Assembly: GCF_020544405.1 (NCBI RefSeq)
Contig: NZ_CP065410.1
Location: 2,232,001 to 2,296,000 of the forward strand
Direction: 5' to 3'
DNA: 64,000 nt
Source: Pseudomonas sp. IAC-BECa141
GTDB taxonomy: Bacteria > Pseudomonadota > Gammaproteobacteria > Pseudomonadales > Pseudomonadaceae
Shown here one piece after another: positions 43,459-51,772 of the stretch. Every line of letters starts with the position of its first letter. Position 1 is the first letter of the stretch. The notes under the pieces are model-generated. The model did not search any database. It saw only the letters and a list, made by a program, of their open reading frames with translations, and was not told where the DNA came from. Position numbers and translations under genes: made by a program.

Positions 43459-45381
43459 ATGAACAGGATCATCAACATTATCGGCATCTGCCTGCTGGCG
43501 ATGGCCGGCGCGCTGCTGACGCTGAGCGAGATAGCCCTGGCGCAAACCGGCGCCGGGCAGGTGCTGACCCGCGACGGCGTATCGATCGCCTTCAACCTGA
43601 AGCCGCTGGCCAGCGACGGCCAGTTACGTGAGGGCGAGTTCGCCGACGTGCAGTTTCGCGTCACGGACGGCGCGTCCGGCCAGCCGTTGTCCGGTGTGGC
43701 GCCGGGGGCGTGGATCGATCCGCAAACCGTTGCCGCCGATCAGGCCCAGGGCCGCGATCAGAGCTGCAAGTCGCGGGTCGGCACGTTCCTCAAATCCAAC
43801 ATCGGCGCGCGGCCATTGCTCGATCTCAACAGCTATTTCCTGTTGGTGATGAACCGCGATGCCAGCGTTTCGGTGGTCGATCCCTCTGTCTCGGTCGGCG
43901 GCATCACCAGCACGCTCGCGCGGATCGAACTCAAGCAATCGCCGATGGATTGGGTCACGCCCAAGGACAACAAAAAGGTCTTCGTGTCGATGCCGGCGGC
44001 GGGAGAAGTGGCGGTGATCGACAGCGAGCAGTTCAAGGTCATCGACTCGGTGGCCGCCGGCAGCCAGCCAGTGCGAGTCGCGCTGCAACCGGACGAGCGC
44101 CTGCTGTGGGTCGGCAACAACGCAAGCAAGGCTGAAGCGTCAGGCGTCACGGTGATCGACACCCAGAGCCTCAAACCGCTGAAACACCTGGCGACCGGTC
44201 GCGGCCACCACGAAATCACCTTCAGCAAGGACAGCCGTTTCGCCTTCGTCAGCAACCGCGACGACGGCACCCTCAGCGTCATCGACGTCGCCAGCCTGAG
44301 CCTGCTGCAACAGGTGCAAACCGGTTCCAGCCCGCTGTCGGTGGCGTACTCGCCGCTGTCCGGCGCGGTGTACGTGGCCGATGGCAAGGACGGCACCGTC
44401 ACCGTGATCGACAGCAACAGCCGCGCCGTAAGGCGGGTAATCAAGCTGCAACAGGGCCTCGGCCCGATGGGTTTCAGCGCCGACGGCCGTTTTGGCGTGG
44501 TGCTGAACACGGTGGAGAACCGCGCCACGGTGATCGACGCGGCCAACGATTCGGCGATCCATGACCTGGAGGTTTTAGCCGAACCCTATCAAGTGGTGTT
44601 CACCCAGGCCTATGCCTACGTGCGCGGACTGGCCTCGCCGAAAGTCACCATGATCAACCTGTCTTCGCTGGGCGAAGGGCGTCAGCCGATTACTCAGGGT
44701 TTCGAGGCCGGGCCGCAGCCGCCACGGCTGGCCGGGGACCTGCCGCTGGCGTCGAGCCTCGCGGTATCGCGCGATGACAACGCGGTGTTCGTGGTCAACC
44801 CGGTGGACAACACCACCTATTTCTACGCCGAAGGCATGAACGCGCCGATGTCCGGTTACCCCAACCGAGGTCAGATCGCCCGTGCCGCGCTGGTGATCGA
44901 CCGCAGCCTGCGCGAGGTATCGCCGGGGCTCTACAACGCACGGGTCAAGCTGCCGGCGGCGGGGCGCTTCGACGTGGCGTTCCTGCTCAACCAGCCAAAC
45001 ATCATTCATTGCTTCACCGCGCAGATAGCGTCCGACGGCGCGCCTGAAAAACATCTGGGCGTGCCCAAAGTCGAGTTCCTGCTGGACAAGACCGCCGTGG
45101 CCCTCAACGACCCGTACGTGGTGCGTTTTCGCATCGTCCAGGGCAAACAGAAGATCCAGCGCAGCGGCGTGACCGACGTGCAGTTGCGCTACTTCCTCGC
45201 GCCGACCTCGCGCCCCCGCGAAGTGGCGGCACAGGAAGTCGCCGACGGCGTGTACGAAGCGCCGGTGACCCTCGACCGCAGCGGCGCCTGGTACCTGCAT
45301 GTGCGCGCGGCCTCGCTGGGCGCCGGTTTCGACGACAAGACATTTGCCAGTGTCCGGGTGCTGCCCGGCCAGACCCAGTGA
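43459..45381 (+). CDS. exported YVTN-type beta-propeller protein
   Basis: The 640-residue protein has a signal peptide (MNRIINIIGICLLAMAGALLTLSEIALA), an N-terminal beta domain, and at least six propeller blades with the SVVD/VAVIDSEQFKVI/SVIDVASLSLLQQ/VTVIDSNSRAV pattern (about residues 120-430), then two C-terminal Ig-like beta modules. Propellers of this type serve as periplasmic or surface scaffolds and sometimes bind metal or haem. AGGGGAGAGCGAC precedes ATG 43459; a longer reading through the REP element is rejected. It follows the oxidase and precedes the Sco genes by 13 bases. Confidence 0.85.
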   Translation: MNRIINIIGICLLAMAGALLTLSEIALAQTGAGQVLTRDGVSIAFNLKPLASDGQLREGEFADVQFRVTDGASGQPLSGVAPGAWIDPQTVAADQAQGRDQSCKSRVGTFLKSNIGARPLLDLNSYFLLVMNRDASVSVVDPSVSVGGITSTLARIELKQSPMDWVTPKDNKKVFVSMPAAGEVAVIDSEQFKVIDSVAAGSQPVRVALQPDERLLWVGNNASKAEASGVTVIDTQSLKPLKHLATGRGHHEITFSKDSRFAFVSNRDDGTLSVIDVASLSLLQQVQTGSSPLSVAYSPLSGAVYVADGKDGTVTVIDSNSRAVRRVIKLQQGLGPMGFSADGRFGVVLNTVENRATVIDAANDSAIHDLEVLAEPYQVVFTQAYAYVRGLASPKVTMINLSSLGEGRQPITQGFEAGPQPPRLAGDLPLASSLAVSRDDNAVFVVNPVDNTTYFYAEGMNAPMSGYPNRGQIARAALVIDRSLREVSPGLYNARVKLPAAGRFDVAFLLNQPNIIHCFTAQIASDGAPEKHLGVPKVEFLLDKTAVALNDPYVVRFRIVQGKQKIQRSGVTDVQLRYFLAPTSRPREVAAQEVADGVYEAPVTLDRSGAWYLHVRAASLGAGFDDKTFASVRVLPGQTQ

Positions 45382-45394
45382 CGAGGTAACGACC

Positions 45395-46045
45395 ATGAAC
45401 CGATTTGCATCCCGTGGCCTGCTGACCCTGTGCCTGTTGACCGTCGGTATCCAGCAGGCCAGCGCCCACTCGGCGGACGAGCATGCCGGGCACACGGCCC
45501 CAGTCGCCAACAGCCAGGAGCATGCCCAGGTCAAATTCGCCGACGTGCCGCTGCTCGACCAGAACGGCAAGACCGTGCACCTGGAGCAGGATCTGGTGCA
45601 CAACAAAATCGTGGTCATGAGTTTCATCTACACCAGCTGCACGACGGTGTGCCCGGTGGTCTCGTCGATCATGGGCAAGGTGCAGAAACAGCTCGGTGCC
45701 CGGGTCGGCACCGAAGTGCAACTGGTGTCGATCAGCATCGACCCGCAGCGCGATGACCCGAAACGTTTGCAGGATTACGCCCGCACCTTCCAGAAAGGCC
45801 CGGGCTGGAGCTGGCTCACCGGTTCGCCGCAATCGATCACCGCCACCCTCAAGGGCCTCGGCAGTTTCAGCGGCGACTTCAAGAATCACCAGCCGCTGAT
45901 CCTCGTCGGTGACGGCAACAGCCGCCACTGGACGCGCTATTACGGTTTCACCGACCCGGCATTGCTGGCCAGGGAAGTCGAGAAACTCAGCGGCCTGCGC
46001 ACCCACGCCAAACACACCGCGATTGCCATGGAGCAACAACCATGA
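45395..46045 (+). CDS. Sco1/SenC-family copper chaperone, first copy
   Basis: The 216-residue protein has a signal peptide, a His-rich segment (HSADEHAGH) and the thioredoxin-fold copper motif CTTVC at residues 82-86 with a later His in NHQPLILVG, the CxxxC...H set of Sco proteins. Sco proteins hand copper to cuproenzymes; here the obvious client is the giant multicopper oxidase upstream. It overlaps the second Sco gene by 4 bases. AGGTAACGACC precedes the ATG. Confidence 0.93.
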   Translation: MNRFASRGLLTLCLLTVGIQQASAHSADEHAGHTAPVANSQEHAQVKFADVPLLDQNGKTVHLEQDLVHNKIVVMSFIYTSCTTVCPVVSSIMGKVQKQLGARVGTEVQLVSISIDPQRDDPKRLQDYARTFQKGPGWSWLTGSPQSITATLKGLGSFSGDFKNHQPLILVGDGNSRHWTRYYGFTDPALLAREVEKLSGLRTHAKHTAIAMEQQP

Positions 46046-46668
46046 GAACCCTGGACTGGATCACCCTGACGTTGTGTTTCTGGATTTTCAGCGCCATGGC
46101 CCTGGCCCACGAAGGCCACGAACAACCTGCACCGACAACGGCCAGCGCTGCGCCGGCACCGGCCAAAGGCACCCACGACGCGAAAACCTGGTTCACCGAC
46201 ACGCCGCTGCTGGATCAGAACGGTGACGTCCAGCGTTTCTACAGCGACGCGCTGCACAACCGCGTGGTGCTGCTCAACGTGATCTTCACCCGTTGCAATG
46301 ACGCCTGCCCGCTGATCACCCGCAAGCTCAAGGAAGTCCGCGAGCTGTTGGGCGACGAGGCCGACGGCATCACCTTCATTTCCCTTACCAGTGATCCGCT
46401 GCGCGACACGCCGGCGGTGCTCAAGGCTTACACCTTGAAGCAGGGTGCCGATGACCCTCACTGGCTTTTCCTCACCGGCGACAAGGCGCAGATGGACCTG
46501 GTGCTGGGCCGCATCGGGCAGATCGTGCCGACGCCCGAGCAGCACTCGACCCAGTTGATCGTCGGCGATGTCGCCAACAAACGCTGGAGCAAAATCCGTC
46601 CCGATGCCCCGGCCGCCGCCATTGCCCAGCGCTTGCAGTTGCTGACAATGCCCGTGGCCGGCCGCTGA
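46042..46668 (+). CDS. Sco1/SenC-family copper chaperone, second copy
   Basis: The 208-residue protein has an N-terminal signal or anchor helix, the CNDAC motif at residues 85-89 (in FTRCNDACP) and a conserved His in EQHSTQLIVGD. It is only distantly similar to the preceding Sco protein, so the two are likely to have different steps (copper transfer versus thiol reduction) rather than being a recent duplication. The start codon overlaps the first Sco gene (ATGA). Confidence 0.92.
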   Translation: MRTLDWITLTLCFWIFSAMALAHEGHEQPAPTTASAAPAPAKGTHDAKTWFTDTPLLDQNGDVQRFYSDALHNRVVLLNVIFTRCNDACPLITRKLKEVRELLGDEADGITFISLTSDPLRDTPAVLKAYTLKQGADDPHWLFLTGDKAQMDLVLGRIGQIVPTPEQHSTQLIVGDVANKRWSKIRPDAPAAAIAQRLQLLTMPVAGR

Positions 46669-46677
46669 GTCCGCGCC

Positions 46678-48228
46678 ATGAACCTCGGCCGCGTCCTCGC
46701 CCTGATCCTGCTCGCTGGCGTCAGCCTCGGCGCGGCCGCGTTGCCGCTGACCGATGAAGAAAGCGCCGGCAAGCGCCTGTACCGCGAAGGTTTGTCCGCC
46801 AGCGGCGAACCGATCATGGCGCGGGTCGGCGCGGCGGATGTGTTGCTGCCGGCCACCAGCCTGCCGTGCGCCAACTGCCACGGCGCCGACGGTCTCGGTC
46901 GGCCCGAAGGCGGGGTGCGTCCGCCGGAACTCAACTGGTCGCGGCTGACCAGCGTCCACGGTCAGCAGCAAATCAATGGCCGCCATTACCCGGCTTACAC
47001 CGAGAGCAGTCTGGCGCAGGTGATCCAGCAGGGCCGCGACCCCGGCAACAATCGCCTCGACCCGAGCATGCCGCGCTTTCTGCTGTCGATGAAGGATCAG
47101 CGCAACCTCACCGCCTACCTCAAACGCCTGGCCGATGACCGCGATCCGGGGCTAGATGACCAGACCTTGCACCTGGGCACCTTGCTGCCCAGCCAGGGGC
47201 CGCTGGCCGAGGAGGGCGCAACCATCGCGGCGGTGCTCAACGGCAGCGTGGCGCGGATCAATCAGGCCGGCGGGATTCACGGCCGGCAGTTGCGCCTGAC
47301 CGTGGCCGATCCCGGCCCGGATCGCGCGAGTGCTGAACGGGCCCTGCAACGGCTGATCGATGAGGAAAAAGTCTTCGCCCTGATCGCACCGCTGGCCCCG
47401 GCGCTGGACAGTGAGCTGGCGCCGCGCCTGGAACAGTCCGGTGTGCCGTTGATCGGCGCCATGTCGCTGCTCGGCCCGGTACAGGCCAGCCCGCAGATTT
47501 TCGAACCGCTGCCGGGTCTGCGCGAACAGTTGATCGCGCTGGCGGACTACGCTGCCGCCAGTCTGCGCGTGCTGCAAGGGCCGACGCTGATCGCCTATCC
47601 CGATGACCCGGCGCAAGTGCTGGCGGCGCAGACCCTCGGCCGTTATCTGCAGGATCACGGCTGGCAAAAAGTCCATCTGCAGGCTTACGACCCGGCGGCG
47701 GACAGCTTGCCGCTGGGCTCACGCTCGGTGTTTTACCTGGGCAGCGGTGGTGGTTTCAGTCGGCTGGCGACCGGATTGCAGAATGCCGGGCAGGTGCCTT
47801 ATCTGTTTGCCGCATCGAGCCAGGTGGCGGGGGATCTGCTGCAAGTGCCGGAGGGATTTTCCCGGCGAGTGTTTCTGGCGTATCCGTTCGTGCCCAGCGA
47901 CTGGACCCAGGCCGGGCGCATGGCGCTGACGCTGTTGCGCGAACATCAGGGCCTCGGCGCCCAGCACGCGGTGCTGCAAGTCGGCGCTTACGCCTCGATG
48001 CTGTTGTTCAGCGAAGGCATGAAGCAGGCCGGCCGCGACGCCAGCCGCGAAAAACTGGTGGCGGCGCTCGAAGGCCTGCACGACTTCGACACCGGCCTGA
48101 CCCCGCGCCTGAGCTTCGGCCCCGGCCGACGATCAGGCCTGAGCGGGGCGCACGTGGTCACCGTTGACTTGCCCGACCAGCGTTTTTACCTAGTCGCTCC
48201 CTACAAACCGATTATTGCCACGCCCTGA
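46678..48228 (+). CDS. c-type cytochrome fused to a periplasmic branched-chain-amino-acid-type binding protein
   Basis: After a signal peptide the first ~130 residues form a cytochrome c domain with CANCH at residues 64-68 and an axial Met candidate in DPSMPRFLLSMKD. The remaining ~380 residues have the type I periplasmic binding fold of LivJ (LHLGTLLPSQGPLAEEG...AAVLNGSVARINQAGGIHGRQLRL...). This fusion suggests a redox-linked sensor or electron carrier more than a nutrient receptor, since no permease or ATPase gene is adjacent. It starts 9 bases after the second Sco gene and continues the oxidase operon. Confidence 0.88.
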   Translation: MNLGRVLALILLAGVSLGAAALPLTDEESAGKRLYREGLSASGEPIMARVGAADVLLPATSLPCANCHGADGLGRPEGGVRPPELNWSRLTSVHGQQQINGRHYPAYTESSLAQVIQQGRDPGNNRLDPSMPRFLLSMKDQRNLTAYLKRLADDRDPGLDDQTLHLGTLLPSQGPLAEEGATIAAVLNGSVARINQAGGIHGRQLRLTVADPGPDRASAERALQRLIDEEKVFALIAPLAPALDSELAPRLEQSGVPLIGAMSLLGPVQASPQIFEPLPGLREQLIALADYAAASLRVLQGPTLIAYPDDPAQVLAAQTLGRYLQDHGWQKVHLQAYDPAADSLPLGSRSVFYLGSGGGFSRLATGLQNAGQVPYLFAASSQVAGDLLQVPEGFSRRVFLAYPFVPSDWTQAGRMALTLLREHQGLGAQHAVLQVGAYASMLLFSEGMKQAGRDASREKLVAALEGLHDFDTGLTPRLSFGPGRRSGLSGAHVVTVDLPDQRFYLVAPYKPIIATP

Positions 48229-48243
48229 CCGGAGGCCCTGATC

Positions 48244-49197
48244 ATGAAGCTCAAAACCCTGTGTTTGCTGCTGACAGGCTGGTTGTCGGTGGCGCTCGCG
48301 AACGATGAACCGGTGGCCGCCCGGGTCAACGGCGAGGCGATTTCCGGGTTTCGCCTGGAACGCTATTTCGCCGAGTACCTGGAAGATCAAGGCCGCGCGG
48401 TGGCGAGCATCCGCAACCCGAAGGCCTATAAACAACTGCGGCAGGCCGCGCTGGATGCGTTGATCGACAAGGAACTGCTCTGGCAGGAATCGCGCAAGCG
48501 CGGGGTCAGGATCGATGAGCAAACGGTGCGCGATCAGGTCGAGCAGACCCGTACCGCGATCGGTGGCACCGATAAATTCCTCCAGCGTTTGCAAGACGCC
48601 GGTTTCGACGAGACCTCGTTCACCGAGTACACCCACCGCGAACTGGCGGCGCAGCGGATGTTCGCCGAGCTGACCCGGGTCCAGGCCCCGGACGAGCAAA
48701 CGGTGCGGGCTTTCTTTGAAGAACACCGCGCTGAAATGGGCGCGCCGGAGCAGGTGCAGGCCCGGCACATTCTGATCAAGGTTGCCGGCGATGCCGACGC
48801 CGCCACGGTTGAAGCGGCGCGGCTACGCTTGATGCAAATGCGGGCGGCTATCGCTGAGGGGCAAACCTTTGCTAGCGTCGCCCAATCGGGATCGGAAGAT
48901 GTCACCGCCCGCCAGGGCGGGGACCTGGGGTATTTCGCCCGTGGGCAAATGGTGCCGGCCTTTGAAACGGCGGCGTTTGCCCTCAAGCCTGGCGAAGTCA
49001 GCGAGGCGGTGCGTACACCGTTCGGCTGGCATTTGATTTTTGTCGAGAACCACAAGGAGGCGGCCGATGTCCCAGAGGAGCAAGGGCTGGAAACAGTCAG
49101 GGCGTACCTCGCCCGACAGCAACAGACCCAGGCTCGTCGTCAGGTGCTCGCGCAGTTGCGGGCAGAGAACAGGATCGAACGAATTGACGACGACTGA
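48244..49197 (+). CDS. periplasmic peptidyl-prolyl isomerase (PpiC/parvulin type, SurA-like)
   Basis: The 317-residue protein has a signal peptide, an N-terminal helical SurA-like domain (about 25-170) and a single parvulin domain (QVQARHILIKVAG ... GGDLGYFARGQMVPAFETAAFALKPGEVSEAVRTPFGWHLI; about 175-270), with a short charged C-terminal helix. It is 15 bases after the cytochrome fusion and most likely assists folding of the giant oxidase or other secreted products of this cluster. Confidence 0.93.
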   Translation: MKLKTLCLLLTGWLSVALANDEPVAARVNGEAISGFRLERYFAEYLEDQGRAVASIRNPKAYKQLRQAALDALIDKELLWQESRKRGVRIDEQTVRDQVEQTRTAIGGTDKFLQRLQDAGFDETSFTEYTHRELAAQRMFAELTRVQAPDEQTVRAFFEEHRAEMGAPEQVQARHILIKVAGDADAATVEAARLRLMQMRAAIAEGQTFASVAQSGSEDVTARQGGDLGYFARGQMVPAFETAAFALKPGEVSEAVRTPFGWHLIFVENHKEAADVPEEQGLETVRAYLARQQQTQARRQVLAQLRAENRIERIDDD

Positions 49198-49205
49198 AGG
49201 TTCCC

Positions 49206-49261
49206 CCCCAAAAGTGGGGAATGGCTTCGATGCCCATTCAGGTGCTTCCCCGTTTCTGGGG
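49206..49261. promoter_or_regulatory. candidate enhancer sites upstream of receiver/secretion operon
   Basis: CCCCAAAAGTGGGG (49206-49219) and CCCCGTTTCTGGGG (49248-49261), both perfect CCCC-N6-GGGG palindromes 42 bases (four helical turns) apart. The inverse of the first, CCCCACTTTTGGGG, differs by one base from the site at 37256. Confidence 0.7.
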
Positions 49262-49336
49262 AACGGGGTACCGGGACGAGCGGGCATTTCCATTCAATTC
49301 AAGGACATGAAGACAAAAAATTACCGGCACTCAGCC

Positions 49337-49352
49337 TGGCATGAAGTGTGCG
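49337..49352 (+). promoter_or_regulatory. sigma-54 promoter upstream of receiver gene
   Basis: TGGCATGAAGTGTGCG keeps GG and GC at -24/-12 spacing and matches most of the consensus. It lies about 75-130 bases downstream of the CCCC-N6-GGGG palindromes and 82 bases before the start codon at 49434. Confidence 0.65.
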
Positions 49353-49433
49353 TTACCTCTTGTGAGGCGCACTCCAGCAGGTTCGGGTCATTGAATTTCA
49401 ATTGCCGGCACTTGAGGTTTCAGGGAGTCCACC

Positions 49434-49967
49434 TTGGTTAACAAAGTACTGGTTGTCGAAGACGAACAGCTGCTTGCACAGAACCTTCAGGATTATCTGT
49501 CGGCGCAAGGGCTGGAAGTCCGGATTGCACATGACGGCGCAGAGGGAATCGGCCTGGCCGAGACTTTCGCCCCCGACGTGCTGGTGTTCGATTACCGCTT
49601 GCCCGATATGGAAGGGTTCGAGGTGCTCGACGCGGTCCGCCAGAACAGGACGTGTCATTTCGTGCTGATAACGGGTCACCCGACCGCTGAAGTCTGTGAG
49701 CGGGCGCGGCAACTGGGGGTCAGTCACATCCTGTTCAAACCGTTTCCACTGGCGGAACTGGCCCGAGCTGTCTGTGACCTTCTGGGGATCCAGCGCGAAG
49801 AGAAACCCGGTGCGAGCCCATCCGAAGGCTTCGTCGAACGACGCCAGAGCAGGACCGAGAGCTTCCCGTTGCAGTTGTACGATGGCAGTTGGGTGCTGGC
49901 GGACCGCCGACGAAACCGGTCGGAGGCCATGGCACCGGACGACGATCAAATGCTCACCGGGGAGTAA
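49434..49967 (+). CDS. stand-alone response-regulator receiver protein
   Basis: The 177-residue protein has one CheY-like receiver: acidic pair ED in VLVVEDEQ, phospho-acceptor Asp53 in VFDYRLPDMEGFE, Thr in LITGHP and Lys in FKPFPLAEL. The last ~55 residues carry no recognised output domain. Translation probably starts at TTG 49434, six bases after AGGGAG; no in-frame ATG is available nearby. No partner kinase is in the window. It heads the secretion operon and could act by protein contact, in the way CheY-like proteins do. Confidence 0.85.
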   Translation: MVNKVLVVEDEQLLAQNLQDYLSAQGLEVRIAHDGAEGIGLAETFAPDVLVFDYRLPDMEGFEVLDAVRQNRTCHFVLITGHPTAEVCERARQLGVSHILFKPFPLAELARAVCDLLGIQREEKPGASPSEGFVERRQSRTESFPLQLYDGSWVLADRRRNRSEAMAPDDDQMLTGE

Positions 49968-50050
49968 TGGCGCGATAGACGTTCCGGCACTCGCCGAACC
50001 CGCCTCCCGCGCCGTCAGGGCCTCAAGCCCCGGGTGTTGGAGAGCAAGCC

Positions 50051-51772
50051 ATGGATCGTCTGTCCGTTGTCGTCGAACCGCTGTCGGTCACTCCTCCACA
50101 GGAGGCACAGACCCCGCCCCGCTTTTCCAGTGAGCAACTGGCCCAGGCCCGGGCACGGGCCAGCACTTCCGGGGAACGGGTGCTCGATGCGCTGGCCGTG
50201 CTCTGTGAGCTGGCGCCGATGCCGTTCATTGCCAGCCTTGGCGCCACCCTGCATTACCCGGTGCTCGACACCGACACGCTGTTTCTGGCGACCCCGGTGT
50301 TCGACCGGGTCACCCTCGCGCAATGCCTCAAACGTGAATTCATCCTGCTGCGCCACAACGACGAAGTCATCGGCGTCTTCGCCGACCCCTTCGACACGTC
50401 GCGCCTGGCCTGGATCGACGAATGCCTGCACGGCGCGCCGCTGTACCTGGTGCACGCCGACGACCTCAAGGCCTATCTGGCCCGCCACGAAGAAAGCTTC
50501 CACGCCGTCGAATCGCTCAACGCCCAGGCCGATGCCGGCAGCGAGACCGACACCCTGCAAAGCCTGTCGCTGACCAGCATCAGCGAAGACTCGAGCGTGG
50601 TGGTGAAACTGGTCAACTCGACCCTGTACGACGCGCTGAAAATGCACGCCAGCGACATCCACCTCGGCACCACCGGCCATGGCCTGGTGATCAAGTACCG
50701 GATCGACGGCGTGCTGAACAACATCGGCAAGATCCAGGGCAGCGAGTTCGCCGAGCAGGTGATCTCGCGGGTCAAGGTCATGGCCGAACTGGACATCGGC
50801 GAAAAACGCGTGCCCCAGGACGGTCGCTTCAAAATCGGCATCAGCGGCCGGCAGATCGACTTCCGGGTGTCGATCATGCCGAGCATCTTCGGCGAAGACG
50901 CGGTGCTGCGGGTGCTGGACAAACAGGACCTGGCCGACAAGGTCTGCGGCGTACAACTTCAGGCGCTGGGCTTTGAAGACGAAACCCTGCGGCAACTGCG
51001 CCGTCTGGCTGCCGAACCCTACGGCATGGTGCTGGTGACCGGCCCCACCGGCAGCGGCAAGACCACCACGCTGTACGCGATGATCACCGAGATCAACCAC
51101 GGTGTGGACAAGATCATCACCATCGAAGACCCGGTGGAATATCAGCTGCCGGGGGTGTTGCAAATTCCGGTCAACGAGAAGAAGGGCCTGACCTTCGCCC
51201 GTGGCCTGCGCTCGATCCTGCGTCACGACCCGGACAAGATCATGGTCGGCGAGATCCGCGACCCGGACACCGCGCAGATCGCCGTGCAATCGGCACTCAC
51301 CGGGCACCTGGTGTTCACCACCATTCACGCCAACAACGTGTTCGACGTGATCGGTCGTTTTACCCAGATGGAAATCGACCCCTACAGTCTGGTGTCGGCG
51401 CTCAACGCGATTCTCGCCCAGCGCCTGATCCGGCTGGTGTGCAGCAGTTGCAGCACTCCGGTCAACCCGAGCGATGAAGAGCTGCGTGCCTCGGGCCTCG
51501 ATCCACAGCAAGTCGATCACTACCACTTCGTCCACGGCAAAGGTTGCGGCCACTGCCGCGGCAGCGGCTATCGCGGTCGGACGGCGATTGCCGAGCTGCT
51601 GCATCTGGACGACGAACTGCGGCAGATGATCGTCGAGCGCCAACCCATCACCCAGATCAAAGCCCTGGCCTGCGCCCGTGGTTTGCGCCTGTTGCGCGAA
51701 TCGGCACTGGAACTGGTGGAGCACGGTCGGACCACGCTGGAGGAGATCAATCGTGTCACTTTTATCGCGTGA
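50051..51772 (+). CDS. gspE: GspE-type secretion ATPase
   Basis: The 573-residue protein has the N-terminal GspE/PilB domain, Walker A GPTGSGKTT at residues 331-339, an Asp box (IITIEDPVEYQLPG), Walker B (DKIMVGEIRDPDTA), a His box (GHLVFTTIHAN) and a zinc-binding tetracysteine set (CSSC about residue 463 and CGHC about 500). It powers pseudopilus assembly. GGAGAGCAAGCC precedes ATG 50051. It overlaps the PilM-like gene by 20 bases. Confidence 0.95.
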   Translation: MDRLSVVVEPLSVTPPQEAQTPPRFSSEQLAQARARASTSGERVLDALAVLCELAPMPFIASLGATLHYPVLDTDTLFLATPVFDRVTLAQCLKREFILLRHNDEVIGVFADPFDTSRLAWIDECLHGAPLYLVHADDLKAYLARHEESFHAVESLNAQADAGSETDTLQSLSLTSISEDSSVVVKLVNSTLYDALKMHASDIHLGTTGHGLVIKYRIDGVLNNIGKIQGSEFAEQVISRVKVMAELDIGEKRVPQDGRFKIGISGRQIDFRVSIMPSIFGEDAVLRVLDKQDLADKVCGVQLQALGFEDETLRQLRRLAAEPYGMVLVTGPTGSGKTTTLYAMITEINHGVDKIITIEDPVEYQLPGVLQIPVNEKKGLTFARGLRSILRHDPDKIMVGEIRDPDTAQIAVQSALTGHLVFTTIHANNVFDVIGRFTQMEIDPYSLVSALNAILAQRLIRLVCSSCSTPVNPSDEELRASGLDPQQVDHYHFVHGKGCGHCRGSGYRGRTAIAELLHLDDELRQMIVERQPITQIKALACARGLRLLRESALELVEHGRTTLEEINRVTFIA

